Assembly: GCF_003952945.1 (NCBI RefSeq)
Contig: NZ_QXGK01000004.1
Span: 1-64,000, forward strand
Source of the DNA: Bifidobacterium samirii
Lineage (GTDB): Bacteria; Actinomycetota; Actinomycetes; Actinomycetales; Bifidobacteriaceae
Direction: 5' to 3'
Length of the DNA: 64,000 nt
Both the position numbers and the translations under genes were made by a program. This document shows positions 1 through 7,962 of this stretch, piece after piece (position 1 is the first letter of the stretch; every line of letters begins with the position of its first letter). The notes beneath the pieces were generated by a model. That model was not told the origin of the DNA, did no database searches, and was given only the letters and a program-made list of their open reading frames with translations.

Positions 1-117
1 CAGTACCGCAAGGCCGCCACCCGGTACGACAGGCTCGACGAGACCTTCCTGTCCAACCTCATGCTCGTCCTCATTGCCATCTACCTCAAGGACACCACCA
101 AAACCAGATTAGAGTAA
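1..117 (+). mobile_element. 3' end of an IS5-type transposase gene (partial)
   Basis: The plus-strand frame starting at base 1 is open and ends with TAA at 115-117, giving 38 residues that begin QYRKAATRYDRLDETFLSN and end in a hydrophobic helix (NLMLVLIAIYL). The R-x-A-T-R-Y-D-(K/R)-L element followed by that helix is typical of the extreme C-terminus of IS5-family transposases, so this is the right end of an insertion sequence whose body lies before the window. The terminal inverted repeat should lie just after the stop codon, but it cannot be confirmed without the other end. The stop codon of the next gene on the minus strand falls inside this fragment, suggesting the element landed in that gene. 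Confidence 0.65.
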
Positions 118-954
118 ACACACCCTAAACAAACTCGACGGATCATCGAATTTATGTTTCCATACGGAAAATTTCTCAAGAAAATCCAAGGGCCCAAGCT
201 GCTTAATCGCAGAGGATAGACAACGCACCTCGCTTGCCCCAACAATAAATCCTCCATATACCGAACATAAAAACTCCCGTCCGTCAAGAGAAAGCATTAC
301 ATCGACCCCTAGGACGCTCTCTATACGCTGGCTCAGAATCGATACAAAAGATTGAAGTGGCACAACCGACATATTCATGAGTTGAATATAGTCAATACCT
401 TCCGGATATTTAAAACATATCCTCACATCTTCTTCTCTAAATGAAGGACGCCCCTCCTTCATCACCCCAGGAATCTCCACAGACGTACAGCGATCTTTAA
501 AGACATACTCAAGCAAGCATTCATCATTCTGATCTTTTTTGTACCAAATTCTCCGTCGAGCTATAAAGCTTCTCAAATCAGAATGTTTATAAGTAAGAAT
601 CGACTGCGTTCCACATATACGCACTGAAGCCTTTTTAATTAGAATATTGTCACAATCTCTTAAATCAAGACCTACTTCTTCTTGCGATATAAAACATATT
701 CTTGCTTGTACATTGCTAAACTTAATCACAGCATCTGGAATAAGCACCGTTCTGCCGTCGTCAAGCTTGCCGACAATATTTTTCCTCTCAGGGGACTCCG
801 AAAAAGCGTTTCCCCACAAAAATGGATCATCAATGGTACCGCGAACCGACCCGCACGGTACTATATCGATAGTCCCGCTGCTCTGAATCACTGAATCTTG
901 ATTGTCGGAGAGGTTCCACGTAACATGCTGGTGCGCGAGTGAGAATCCAACCAT
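109..954 (-). CDS. ApeA-type defence protein N-terminal half, probably truncated by an IS
   Basis: A 281-residue AT-rich reading frame: bases 541-600 contain only 20 G or C of 60, far below the core genome. I chose the ATG at 954 because GAGGAG lies about 10 bases upstream; a GTG at 978 is the longer alternative. The sequence has a W-x-L start, a G-T-I...P-x-G segment, then V-G-x-x-x-D-G-R-T-V, and a later stretch of predicted beta strands. From memory this order resembles the N-terminal domain of ApeA-like anti-phage proteins, which carry a HEPN nuclease domain at the C-terminus. No R-x4-6-H HEPN motif is present here, and the last codons and stop (109-111) lie in the IS, so the HEPN part seems to have been lost. 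Function is inferred and uncertain; a stand-alone hypothetical protein is the alternative. Confidence 0.5.
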   Translation of the reverse strand: MVGFSLAHQHVTWNLSDNQDSVIQSSGTIDIVPCGSVRGTIDDPFLWGNAFSESPERKNIVGKLDDGRTVLIPDAVIKFSNVQARICFISQEEVGLDLRDCDNILIKKASVRICGTQSILTYKHSDLRSFIARRRIWYKKDQNDECLLEYVFKDRCTSVEIPGVMKEGRPSFREEDVRICFKYPEGIDYIQLMNMSVVPLQSFVSILSQRIESVLGVDVMLSLDGREFLCSVYGGFIVGASEVRCLSSAIKQLGPLDFLEKFSVWKHKFDDPSSLFRVCLL

Positions 955-1034
955 AAGCCCACAACTCCTCTTTTTCACATTGGATTGCCAGTACCAATAT
1001 ATTCGCCATTGCAGCGGCTATGCTTATAACAATC

Positions 1035-2456
1035 TCAATCAGATGTTTCGAGATCTCGCATGTCGATTTCGCGGACTTCGTTGTAGATGGCGTCGACGTC
1101 GTTGAGGTTGATGCGGAACTGGCTGCGCGCGTGCGGGGTCCACTTACCATCAACGAGTGTGGCCTTGTCACCGGGATCGTAGACAGCCTTGCCGTCCCTG
1201 AACGCCTGGAGGAACATGCCGAAGCCGGTCGAGATGCCCAGAGTGATGAGCGGCCCGAACTCGATCGAGGTGCCGTCGCCTTTGCCGCTACGCATGTAGG
1301 GCACGTAGGCGGCGCGGTTGTGCTTGCGCTGCCAGTGGCCGAGCAGTTTCAGGAACGACCATCCCGCGGCCAAGTGCCTCGTGCCTTTCTCATACAGGGC
1401 GATCATGCCGTTGGGGTCGAAATGCCTAGCGTCGGTGAACCCTTCCAAGACCAGTTCGAGCTTCGCTCCCGGCTTGTCCTCGCCCTCGCGCTGGATATCA
1501 CCGGACGTGAAATAGTAGCTCGTCGGCTCGCCGTTCTCGTCCGTGGTGTGCACGTGCCCGTATCGGAGCACGAAGTCCACCGTGGACAGGCGTCCCGTTT
1601 CTGGCAGATCAGGCTGCGGAGTGAAGAGCGTGACCTTGTGACCGTACCGGCGGTCGAGGGACTTCTGCTTGATGGCCTTGAGCTCCCAGATATCGAAGTC
1701 CGGTCCCGGAACGGCGTTCTCACCCACACCCAGCTCCGCCTCCAATGTGAGGCCAGGCGCGTTCGGCGCGATGTAAGGTCGCTCGACGGTGCCGTCAGTG
1801 CGCAGACGCCACGGCGTGATACTACGACCCACGACACCAGCAAGCGCGTTCTCCAGCATGTCGAACTCATCGGACCTGCGCGGCGACTGGTGCACGATCG
1901 GGCACAAATGCCCTGCCTCGAAGGTCTCCATGCCAAGCACGTACTGCGCTGCCGGGGACCCGGCTCCGACCACGAGCGCCACCACCCGGACAGTCTCGCC
2001 GGAGGAATTCTTCACCGGGCCGAGGAACAGGCAACGGTTCAGTTCGTGGCCTCGCTTAGTCTCGCTCAGCAGCTCGTTCGGGGCTTCCTTGCATCCGCGC
2101 AGGAAGCCGGAGAACCGCACCTCGGGATACTGCGGGTAGTAGCACAGCTTCGCCTCAGGGGCGTCGAACCGGCCGTTCGGCGTGACCCACTGCCATGTCA
2201 CGGGAATCTGGATGACTGGATTGCCGGCCTTTCTCTTCTGCGATTTGGCCGGGGTGTACGATGGCTCGCCCAACGGCAGGAACGACAAGTCGGACGGGTC
2301 CGAAGCCAAGTACACCTGTTGTTTCGAGTTGTTGTTCGCGACGAGCCGCTTGACCCAGACGCTGCTCGCGCCGGCATCGGAGAGCAGCTTGGTGACGAGA
2401 TCAATGTCGGCGGTGTCGTACCATTGTCGGGCTTCGTTGTCGTGGGTATCGCGCAT
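1035..2456 (-). CDS. Type II restriction endonuclease, MvaI/BcnI family
   Basis: 473 residues from the ATG at 2456; a TTG at 2486 would add ten residues and neither start has a strong ribosome site. The C-terminal half carries a PD-(D/E)xK-type core: ...GPDFDIWELKAIK around residues 251-263, preceded by an acidic GLTLEAELG strand, as in MvaI/BcnI enzymes. Those cut within CCWGG or CCSGG. The first 200 residues are an extra domain not needed for the core fold. The gene lies 58 bases downstream of a Dcm-like methyltransferase on the same strand, so the two form a complete R-M pair, and the Dcm-like target domain next door points to CCWGG. The family assignment rests on the core motif and the context; exact specificity is inferred. 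Confidence 0.82.
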   Translation of the reverse strand: MRDTHDNEARQWYDTADIDLVTKLLSDAGASSVWVKRLVANNNSKQQVYLASDPSDLSFLPLGEPSYTPAKSQKRKAGNPVIQIPVTWQWVTPNGRFDAPEAKLCYYPQYPEVRFSGFLRGCKEAPNELLSETKRGHELNRCLFLGPVKNSSGETVRVVALVVGAGSPAAQYVLGMETFEAGHLCPIVHQSPRRSDEFDMLENALAGVVGRSITPWRLRTDGTVERPYIAPNAPGLTLEAELGVGENAVPGPDFDIWELKAIKQKSLDRRYGHKVTLFTPQPDLPETGRLSTVDFVLRYGHVHTTDENGEPTSYYFTSGDIQREGEDKPGAKLELVLEGFTDARHFDPNGMIALYEKGTRHLAAGWSFLKLLGHWQRKHNRAAYVPYMRSGKGDGTSIEFGPLITLGISTGFGMFLQAFRDGKAVYDPGDKATLVDGKWTPHARSQFRINLNDVDAIYNEVREIDMRDLETSD

Positions 2457-2514
2457 GAGTCCACGATACCCACAGACAGCGAACAATCACCGGTACGACA
2501 CCGGCCTTCCGAAC

Positions 2515-3843
2515 TCAGTCTTCGCCGGCCCCCGCGACCGCCAGCTCACGGGCCTTCTGAATGTCATCCACGGACTTCCCCTTCTCATCCGCGATTGCAC
2601 CTTGGTCGCCTTCAGCCATGACCTTGAGGATATGGGGGCGCATGATGCGCGCGATCTCGGCGATGGCGGGCACGACCACGCTGTTGCCGAACTGTCGGTA
2701 GGCCTGAGTGTCCGACACCGGGATACGCAGGTCGTCCGGGTATCCCATGAGTCGAGCGCATTCGCGCGGGGTGAGGCGGCGCGGTCGCTCCCCCTCTTGG
2801 GCGACGAGGATCTCGCTACCGTCCTTGTGGTAGCGGGCGGACAGGGTTCGCGACACCATGTCCGGGGTGACGAGCCCGTAGCCGAACCCGTTGCCCAAGG
2901 CCTCGTGTTTCTTGCGGTAGTCCTGGAGGTACTGCCACAAGCGCGGGGTGAGCGTGTACTTGTCCTGCACCTTGTTGTGCTCGAAGTCGAAGTACTTGTC
3001 CCCGTCCCACGGCAGGTACGGTTCGGTGCCGTCGGTCTTGTGCAGGATGTCGGCGAGCGTCGGCTGATGCTCCGGGAACTTCAGATCGTCCCAAGTGAAG
3101 TCGGTTTCGGAGCGGAAACCGACGATGTAGATGCGCTCCCGGTGCTGGGGCACAAAGTGCTGGCCATCCACGACCTTCCAGTGGACCTCGTAGCCCAGCT
3201 CGTTCTGCAACGCGTCCAAGATGACCTTGAACGTACGTCCGCGGTCGTGGCTGGTGAGGTTCTTCACATTCTCCAGGAGGAACGCCGCCGGTCGCTTGGC
3301 AGCGATGATGCGCGCCACATCGAAGAACAAGGTGCCCTGCGTCTTATCACGGAACCCGGTCTCACGCCCCAGACTGCGCTTCTTGGACACACCGGCCAAA
3401 CTGAACGGCTGGCACGGGAACCCAGCAAGCACCACGTCACAGTCCGGAATGTCGTTCACGTCCACCTGCGTGATGTCCCCCGCCATGGCCTCGGCGAACC
3501 CGTAGTTGGTCCGGTAGGTGCGCGCGGAGAACTCGTTCCACTCGCTGGAGAACACGGCATGCCCACCCGCGGACGCGAAGCCGCGGCGGATGCCGCCGAT
3601 GCCGGCGAACAGGTCGATGGTGCGGAAGTCCGTGCCGGTCTCGTGCGTGGTGCCGTAGTACAGCTCCTGCAAGGCGGGCACGTAGGCGGGCTTGCAACGG
3701 ACCTTGCCAGTCTCCCAGCGCTCCACCGTGGACGTGGACAGACCGAGCGACTCGGCCAGCTGGCGGCGGGTCATGCCCTCGCGCAGCCGGGCGACCAGCT
3801 CGTCGGCGTCATCGATGGCGTTCGGTGTCATCATGCTATTCAT
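2515..3843 (-). CDS. DNA (cytosine-5) methyltransferase, Dcm/M.EcoRII-like
   Basis: 442 residues. A helix-turn-helix lies at about residues 16-45 ([21 protein letters not shown]). Then come motif I DLFAGIGG (77-84), the catalytic GFPCQPF with Cys144, ENV (191-193), Q-x-R-x-R (233-237), motif [17 protein letters not shown] (355-369) and motif [10 protein letters not shown] (384-392). The target-recognition region, with LTPRLWQYL and later ALGNGFGYG and [10 protein letters not shown], closely resembles Dcm, so methylation of the inner C of CCWGG is expected. It protects against the downstream MvaI-type nuclease. N-terminal HTH domains in this family (M.EcoRII, M.SsoII) are known to repress their own gene, and palindromes lie just upstream. 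Starts at 3843 (ATG) or 3834 are both possible. Confidence 0.95.
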   Translation of the reverse strand: MNSMMTPNAIDDADELVARLREGMTRRQLAESLGLSTSTVERWETGKVRCKPAYVPALQELYYGTTHETGTDFRTIDLFAGIGGIRRGFASAGGHAVFSSEWNEFSARTYRTNYGFAEAMAGDITQVDVNDIPDCDVVLAGFPCQPFSLAGVSKKRSLGRETGFRDKTQGTLFFDVARIIAAKRPAAFLLENVKNLTSHDRGRTFKVILDALQNELGYEVHWKVVDGQHFVPQHRERIYIVGFRSETDFTWDDLKFPEHQPTLADILHKTDGTEPYLPWDGDKYFDFEHNKVQDKYTLTPRLWQYLQDYRKKHEALGNGFGYGLVTPDMVSRTLSARYHKDGSEILVAQEGERPRRLTPRECARLMGYPDDLRIPVSDTQAYRQFGNSVVVPAIAEIARIMRPHILKVMAEGDQGAIADEKGKSVDDIQKARELAVAGAGED

Positions 3844-3847
3844 AGGG

Positions 3848-3862
3848 ATGAATGTAATTCAT
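3848..3862. promoter_or_regulatory. Inverted repeat next to the methyltransferase start
   Basis: ATGAA-TGTAA-TTCAT, a 5-bp inverted repeat with a 5-bp centre, five bases upstream of the methyltransferase start codon. It could be an autoregulatory site for the HTH domain of that protein; this is inference. Confidence 0.35.
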
Positions 3863-3890
3863 AATGATGACAAAAACTCCCTTTCGTGTC

Positions 3891-3902
3891 GAACATATGT
3901 TC
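3891..3902. promoter_or_regulatory. 12-bp perfect palindrome in the divergent R-M promoter region
   Basis: GAACATATGTTC is a perfect 12-bp palindrome between the divergent methyltransferase gene and the GHKL operon. Its position fits an operator for the R-M genes. The binding protein is unknown; the methyltransferase HTH is the nearest candidate. Confidence 0.45.
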
Positions 3903-3947
3903 CACCACTCTCCTCGTTGGCCATATAGAGGGATAAATATTGGATAC

Positions 3948-3976
3948 TTGACGGATATATATCCGAAATATAGAAT
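3948..3976 (+). promoter_or_regulatory. Promoter of the GHKL operon with palindromic operator in the spacer
   Basis: TTGACG (3948-3953) and TAGAAT (3971-3976) are separated by exactly 17 bases. A perfect 14-bp palindrome CGGATATATATCCG (3952-3965) overlaps the -35 box and fills most of the spacer, a classic place for a repressor. The ATG of the first gene is at 3983, seven bases after the -10 box, so the transcript probably begins at or next to the A of ATG and is leaderless. Confidence 0.6.
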
Positions 3977-3982
3977 AGAGAT

Positions 3983-4207
3983 ATGGTCGAAACGAAGAAC
4001 GAACGCTTTCGGCGGCTGGCTGAGAGTCGAGGGAATAGGCTGATTCGGGAAATCCAGATTCTGGGGAACCTGTCCAACAGGAAGAACTACGAGTACACAC
4101 CCGAAGAGGTCTCAGCCCTGTTCGGCCCTATCGAGGATGAGCTGGCCAAGACGAGAGGTCTGTTCGACGAAAGTCGGATTGTAGGAAGAAAGGTAAGGTT
4201 GTCATGA
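3983..4207 (+). CDS. Small protein, first gene of the GHKL-ATPase operon
   Basis: 74 residues, basic and helical at the N-terminus (NERFRRLAESRGNRLIREIQ), followed by L-G-N-L-S-N-R-x-N-Y-E-Y and a YTPEEVSALFGPIEDEL helix. I recall similar small proteins, with the LGNLSN-x-x-NYEY signature, next to ATPase or restriction genes in other bacteria, but none has a function I can name. There is no room for a leader: the -10 box ends seven bases before the ATG. The stop codon overlaps the next start as ATGA (4204-4207), which implies translational coupling with the GHKL protein. It could be an adaptor or a regulator; no HTH is obvious. Confidence 0.75.
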   Translation: MVETKNERFRRLAESRGNRLIREIQILGNLSNRKNYEYTPEEVSALFGPIEDELAKTRGLFDESRIVGRKVRLS

Positions 4208-6117
4208 GCGGCAACGACTACGGTTTTTTGTTCAAACCGAACGGAAACGAGAACCAGGGGCCGTCGAATTCCGGTGAGGAGATCTTCAGCGGCGACACCG
4301 CGGCGCAGTCTCTTGCCCGCGAACTGGGGCAGAACTCACTCGATGCGGTCGCCAAGGATGGCGCATGGCCGGTGACCATGGTTTTCGAGCTGCGTCGTAT
4401 GAAGGTGTCAGACATCCCCGACGTGGACAATCTTAAGCGGCATCTGCGAGCCGCGCTGGAATGTTACCCCGGACACCCGAGGCTTCAGCAGGCCGTGGCC
4501 GCGATTGAAGCCGAATCCATCGACGTGCTGCGCGTGGGCGATTACGGCACAAAGGGCCTGTCCGGCAGTGAGTCGATCATGGACAGAGGATCCGCGCTCA
4601 CCGCGTTGACCCGTGGTTCCGGCGTGAGCATCGGCAAAACCGATGCCGGCGGATCGTTCGGTATCGGCAAGTCGGTCGGCATTCGGTCCTCTCTCGTGCG
4701 CACTGAGTTCTGGACCACACGCACACCGGAATCCGATGAGACCGTGTTTGCTGGCTGCACGCAGCTGACAACCCACCAAGACCCCGAATCCAACGACCCA
4801 CGGCGGCTTATGGGACCCATGGGAACATACACGCTCCTATCTGATACGCAGGATTACCACTACCTGCGTGACCCCGCACCTCTGGGCCCCTTCCCTCAGA
4901 GGTCCAAGCCCGGCACGGACGTGTACATCATTGGCTATTCGGCGGCGGCCGACGATCCCGAACTCGAACAAATCCGGATTGCAATGATTGACAACTTCAT
5001 GGCGGCCATCATGCGGGGCCACCTTGTGGTCAAGGGCATAACGGACAAGAGCCACGCTTGGGTCCTTGACGCCGACGGACTCAAGCGCGCTATCGACGCG
5101 ATATCGGACCCCGAGCGCAGGACCGCCATGCAGGCGTTCCACAATGCCCTCCGACAGCCTCCCGTTATCAAGACGGACGTCAGGTTGGGCGAGATGAAGC
5201 TGTACATCAACATCGATGATTCCCTGCCACGCAAGCTGAACACGATCGTAATGCGCAAGCCCCTGATGAAGGTACGCGCCTACACCAACACTTCCATCAC
5301 AGCCAAATACGCGGCGGTACTTGAATGTTCCTCTCCGCAGGGCAACCGTATCCTCAGGAGCATGGAACCGGTGCGACACGACGACTGGCAGGCCGCCAGA
5401 GATAAAACGAACGGCAAAGCCGCACTCCGCGCCATCAAAAACTTCATCCTTGAGGAGCTGCGCAAGCGGGTGAAAATGGAACTCGGTGATGAGATTACCA
5501 TTAAGGGGCTCAACACGCTTTTGCCATTAGAACTCCAAATCGACGGCAATCCCAACCGTCATGGTGTTCGTGCATCCAATGGCCCAGGCGTTGAACGAGA
5601 ATCGGCATCCTTGCAAGGCCGAGAGACCGCACCCGAACCGGTTGCCAACACTGGCGGCAAGTCCGTGAGTATCACTCTGACGAGCCCCGCGGTAGCCGAC
5701 GACAGCGGGGACAGTGTCTTCACCGGACGGAAACGCGGCGGAGACACCAAACGAGGCAAGCACGCCGCCGGTATCCCCGCTTCGGGAAAAGCCGGTGACG
5801 GTAGTTCCGTCATCGAGGGCGGCAACCTGTCCATGCGCTACTGGTTCGACACGAAAAGCGGCGACTACATCCTCGTACTGCGTTCAAGAACCGGTGAAAC
5901 CGAGAAAGGCGTGTTGCGTCTCACTGCCGCACTTGACGGCACGTTCGGCAATTACACACCACCCGTCGAAGAGGCAACCGACATCAGTAGTTCCGAACCA
6001 CGAAGGCTTGAGGTCAAGGAAGGAAGCATCTCCACCGTGAGAGTCACAGGTAAGCGTCCCACCAAGCTGCGGGTACATATCAAGGGCGGCATCAGGCTTC
6101 AACTGGGGGTGAAGTGA
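4204..6117 (+). CDS. GHKL (MutL/Hsp90-type) ATPase of an R-M-linked operon
   Basis: 637 residues. The N-terminal 160 residues hold the Bergerat ATP-binding fold: N-box RELGQNSLDA (39-48), the D-x-G box VGDYGTKGLSG (111-121) and a glycine lid GGSFGIGKSVG (149-159). The middle is a transducer-like domain. The region after about residue 440 is low-complexity, and the last 100 residues look beta-rich. MutL-like GHKL ATPases with this N-box occur in multigene anti-phage loci such as mzaABCDE, beside Dcm-type methyltransferases. Here the gene is divergent from a Dcm-like enzyme, but no Z1 or AIPR gene is present. The ATG is coupled by ATGA to the 74-aa gene and the stop is one base from the next ATG. 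ATP binding is well supported; the biological role is inferred. Confidence 0.85.
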   Translation: MSGNDYGFLFKPNGNENQGPSNSGEEIFSGDTAAQSLARELGQNSLDAVAKDGAWPVTMVFELRRMKVSDIPDVDNLKRHLRAALECYPGHPRLQQAVAAIEAESIDVLRVGDYGTKGLSGSESIMDRGSALTALTRGSGVSIGKTDAGGSFGIGKSVGIRSSLVRTEFWTTRTPESDETVFAGCTQLTTHQDPESNDPRRLMGPMGTYTLLSDTQDYHYLRDPAPLGPFPQRSKPGTDVYIIGYSAAADDPELEQIRIAMIDNFMAAIMRGHLVVKGITDKSHAWVLDADGLKRAIDAISDPERRTAMQAFHNALRQPPVIKTDVRLGEMKLYINIDDSLPRKLNTIVMRKPLMKVRAYTNTSITAKYAAVLECSSPQGNRILRSMEPVRHDDWQAARDKTNGKAALRAIKNFILEELRKRVKMELGDEITIKGLNTLLPLELQIDGNPNRHGVRASNGPGVERESASLQGRETAPEPVANTGGKSVSITLTSPAVADDSGDSVFTGRKRGGDTKRGKHAAGIPASGKAGDGSSVIEGGNLSMRYWFDTKSGDYILVLRSRTGETEKGVLRLTAALDGTFGNYTPPVEEATDISSSEPRRLEVKEGSISTVRVTGKRPTKLRVHIKGGIRLQLGVK

Positions 6118-6118
6118 C

Positions 6119-7000
6119 ATGGCTATGGCATCGTTCCCCATCCCCGTTCTCGGCAATGGACAAGACAGCGAGCGTGACGTCGCCTCCGAATGGCGTGTCG
6201 GCAACTTCACTTTTGCCTCCGGTACCGAAGACGTCATCATCCGTTTCCGCGTGTTCCATGACGACCCTGATCTGCAACGGCTTCTCGACGAAGGGGCTGT
6301 GCAAATCATGGCGAGATGGAAATGCTCGTCCACGATCTCCTCGGGATACCTCGACCTAATCGAGGACGACAAACATGCGGACGGCTCCACCTACCGTTCG
6401 TCCATCGATCAGCGCACCGTACTCGGCTCCGTCACCGTCAGTGTATTCGCCGTCGCGGTCCGTCCCATACCGGATTTCCGCTGGTCTCGCCAGCACGAGG
6501 ACTATGGCGACGAGACATTCGACATACGTACGGGAGATCTACTGAGCGCGCCGACGAACTTCACGTTCGATCCGGCCAAGCTCTACGACCCCCAGAGCCC
6601 TCCTTTGAATTCAATCTTCAAAATCGTCAAGAGCGATAAGCAGCGTATGAAGGGCATTGCGGTCAGCTACAGCGACAGCGAGCAGATCATCATCACCCTG
6701 TCCAAGACCCTGTTCGACCGGATGCAGCTGATTGACTCCGCGAACCTCAAACTCACGATCCTCGTCCTTCCCGCCTTGGTGGATACCATCGACTTCATCC
6801 GATCAAACGAAGCCCAAAGCGACGGCGAGGACCTGTCGGAGTTCCAATGGTACCGGACCATCAAAAAACTCATAAAGGCCAATGACCTGAATGACGACGA
6901 AAGGCCTCTTATTATCGCCCAGAGGTTGCTCGCCAACCCCATAGACGGATATTCGGACGACATCGCCGCCCAGCAGGAGAATGAGGAGGTACAGGTATGA
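6119..7000 (+). CDS. Unknown protein, third gene of the GHKL operon
   Basis: 293 residues of a family I cannot name. The first 160 residues are rich in alternating hydrophobic positions and look like beta strands (VIIRFRVF, VQIMARWKCSSTISSGYLDL, VLGSVTVSVFAVA), then FDIRTGDLLS and a PPLNSIFKI segment, and the C-terminal third is more helical and acidic. There is no signal peptide, membrane segment or recognised catalytic motif. It begins one base after the GHKL stop (TGACATG) and its own stop overlaps the next ATG as ATGA, so it is made together with both neighbours and is probably part of one complex. It may be a scaffold or sensor subunit of the module; that is inference from context only. 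Confidence 0.75.
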   Translation: MAMASFPIPVLGNGQDSERDVASEWRVGNFTFASGTEDVIIRFRVFHDDPDLQRLLDEGAVQIMARWKCSSTISSGYLDLIEDDKHADGSTYRSSIDQRTVLGSVTVSVFAVAVRPIPDFRWSRQHEDYGDETFDIRTGDLLSAPTNFTFDPAKLYDPQSPPLNSIFKIVKSDKQRMKGIAVSYSDSEQIIITLSKTLFDRMQLIDSANLKLTILVLPALVDTIDFIRSNEAQSDGEDLSEFQWYRTIKKLIKANDLNDDERPLIIAQRLLANPIDGYSDDIAAQQENEEVQV

Positions 7001-7767
7001 ACGACCTGACATGCGCCAAGCAGTTCACACGCGAAGCGGCGGCTCTGATTCTGACCAAACTAGAAGCTGCCGAAACCCCTGGCGACTTCCTTGCTCAAAT
7101 CTACGACTTGTCCTCCAACCCCGATTGTCTCCTCCACAGGGAGTCCATCGATCTCGAGAAGCCTTTGTCCATCGGACGTCCGGACTCCAGCAATGCGGAG
7201 ATCCTCTTCGAGGCAGTCGGTCAGATTGATCGCGACAACGCAGCGATGCCGGGCCTGTGGACTTATATGGCATTCAACACCTGCAGGCAATACATGAACG
7301 ACCGATGGCCCCTCGACGGCGTACGCAACTGGAAAAACCGAGTGAAGGACCGATGGATCCTACCAGTCACTCCCAGTCGTGGACGTCTGATTCGGCATGG
7401 CATCGCCCGCCTGTGGTGGGCCTCCGAACTCACCTATGACGGATCGCTTGCCCACACATTGAGCAAAGCCAATAATGACCAGTACGCGTACACAAAATGG
7501 GTGTTCGGCGTCGAAAACCGACTAATACAATTATTCGACAGGTCAGTGGGTGAAAACTCAGATGTCTTGTGGGCCGTCATGGACTCCATGCAGCATGGAG
7601 ACAATTCCGGATCATCCGACGCCATAGCCGATGTAGGGCGGGACGTGCTGTTGGAGATGTCCACCAGACAGTTGGGACTGCTCAGTGAAACGGAACTCAT
7701 GTCTGTCGTTGACGCTATTTGCAAAGGAGTGCTTCAGTCATCGCATAAGACGAATGGCGGTAGTTGA
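6997..7767 (+). CDS. Unknown protein, last gene of the GHKL operon (DUF6339-like?)
   Basis: 256 residues, mostly helical. Notable is the W-rich central part: GLWTYMAFNTCRQYMNDRW (about 86-104), then RLIRHGIARLWWASELTYD. From memory this resembles proteins labelled DUF6339 that sit in ATPase or restriction loci, but I hold that with low confidence. No catalytic motif is evident. The start overlaps the stop of the previous gene (ATGA at 6997-7000). The gene ends the operon; no clear intrinsic terminator follows, and the accessory island ends in the next 120 bases. Confidence 0.75.
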   Translation: MNDLTCAKQFTREAAALILTKLEAAETPGDFLAQIYDLSSNPDCLLHRESIDLEKPLSIGRPDSSNAEILFEAVGQIDRDNAAMPGLWTYMAFNTCRQYMNDRWPLDGVRNWKNRVKDRWILPVTPSRGRLIRHGIARLWWASELTYDGSLAHTLSKANNDQYAYTKWVFGVENRLIQLFDRSVGENSDVLWAVMDSMQHGDNSGSSDAIADVGRDVLLEMSTRQLGLLSETELMSVVDAICKGVLQSSHKTNGGS

Positions 7768-7887
7768 ACCCGACCGCCGCGACCGTGAATCATTTTTAGT
7801 GCGACAGAGCCCACTCCGTTAAAGGAGCGTTCCCTGAAGGCTTTGTGATTCTTTCTACGAGGCGGGGTATGGACGGCGACACCGCGC
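7768..7887. other. Island/core junction without a gene
   Basis: This stretch between the last island gene and the terminator of the metal exporter has no credible reading frame. It contains ATTTTTAGTGCGACAGAGCC (7791-7810), which looks like the outer end of some insertion sequences on the minus strand, but no partner repeat is visible, so it may simply mark an old integration boundary. Confidence 0.3.
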
Positions 7888-7933
7888 AAAGGGTCCGTGA
7901 CGCATCCCCCAACAGGTGCATCACGGACCCTTT
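7888..7933 (-). terminator. Hairpin terminator of the CDF exporter gene
   Basis: A 13-bp perfect stem, AAAGGGTCCGTGA (7888-7900) pairing with TCACGGACCCTTT (7921-7933), lies 29 bases beyond the stop codon of the CDF gene. The T-rich arm end supports intrinsic termination for the minus strand. Confidence 0.75.
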
Positions 7934-7962
7934 CGCCTGATATGGACGGCCGATCGACCCGC

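Noticed and set aside
1020-2621. Long plus-strand open frame opposite the restriction enzyme gene
   Set aside because: High GC leaves the opposite strand open; no motif or ribosome site, and the minus strand carries MvaI-type motifs.
7796-7918. Minus-strand frame of 41 codons starting in the CDF terminator
   Set aside because: No ribosome site and it runs through the terminator hairpin; no similarity recognised.
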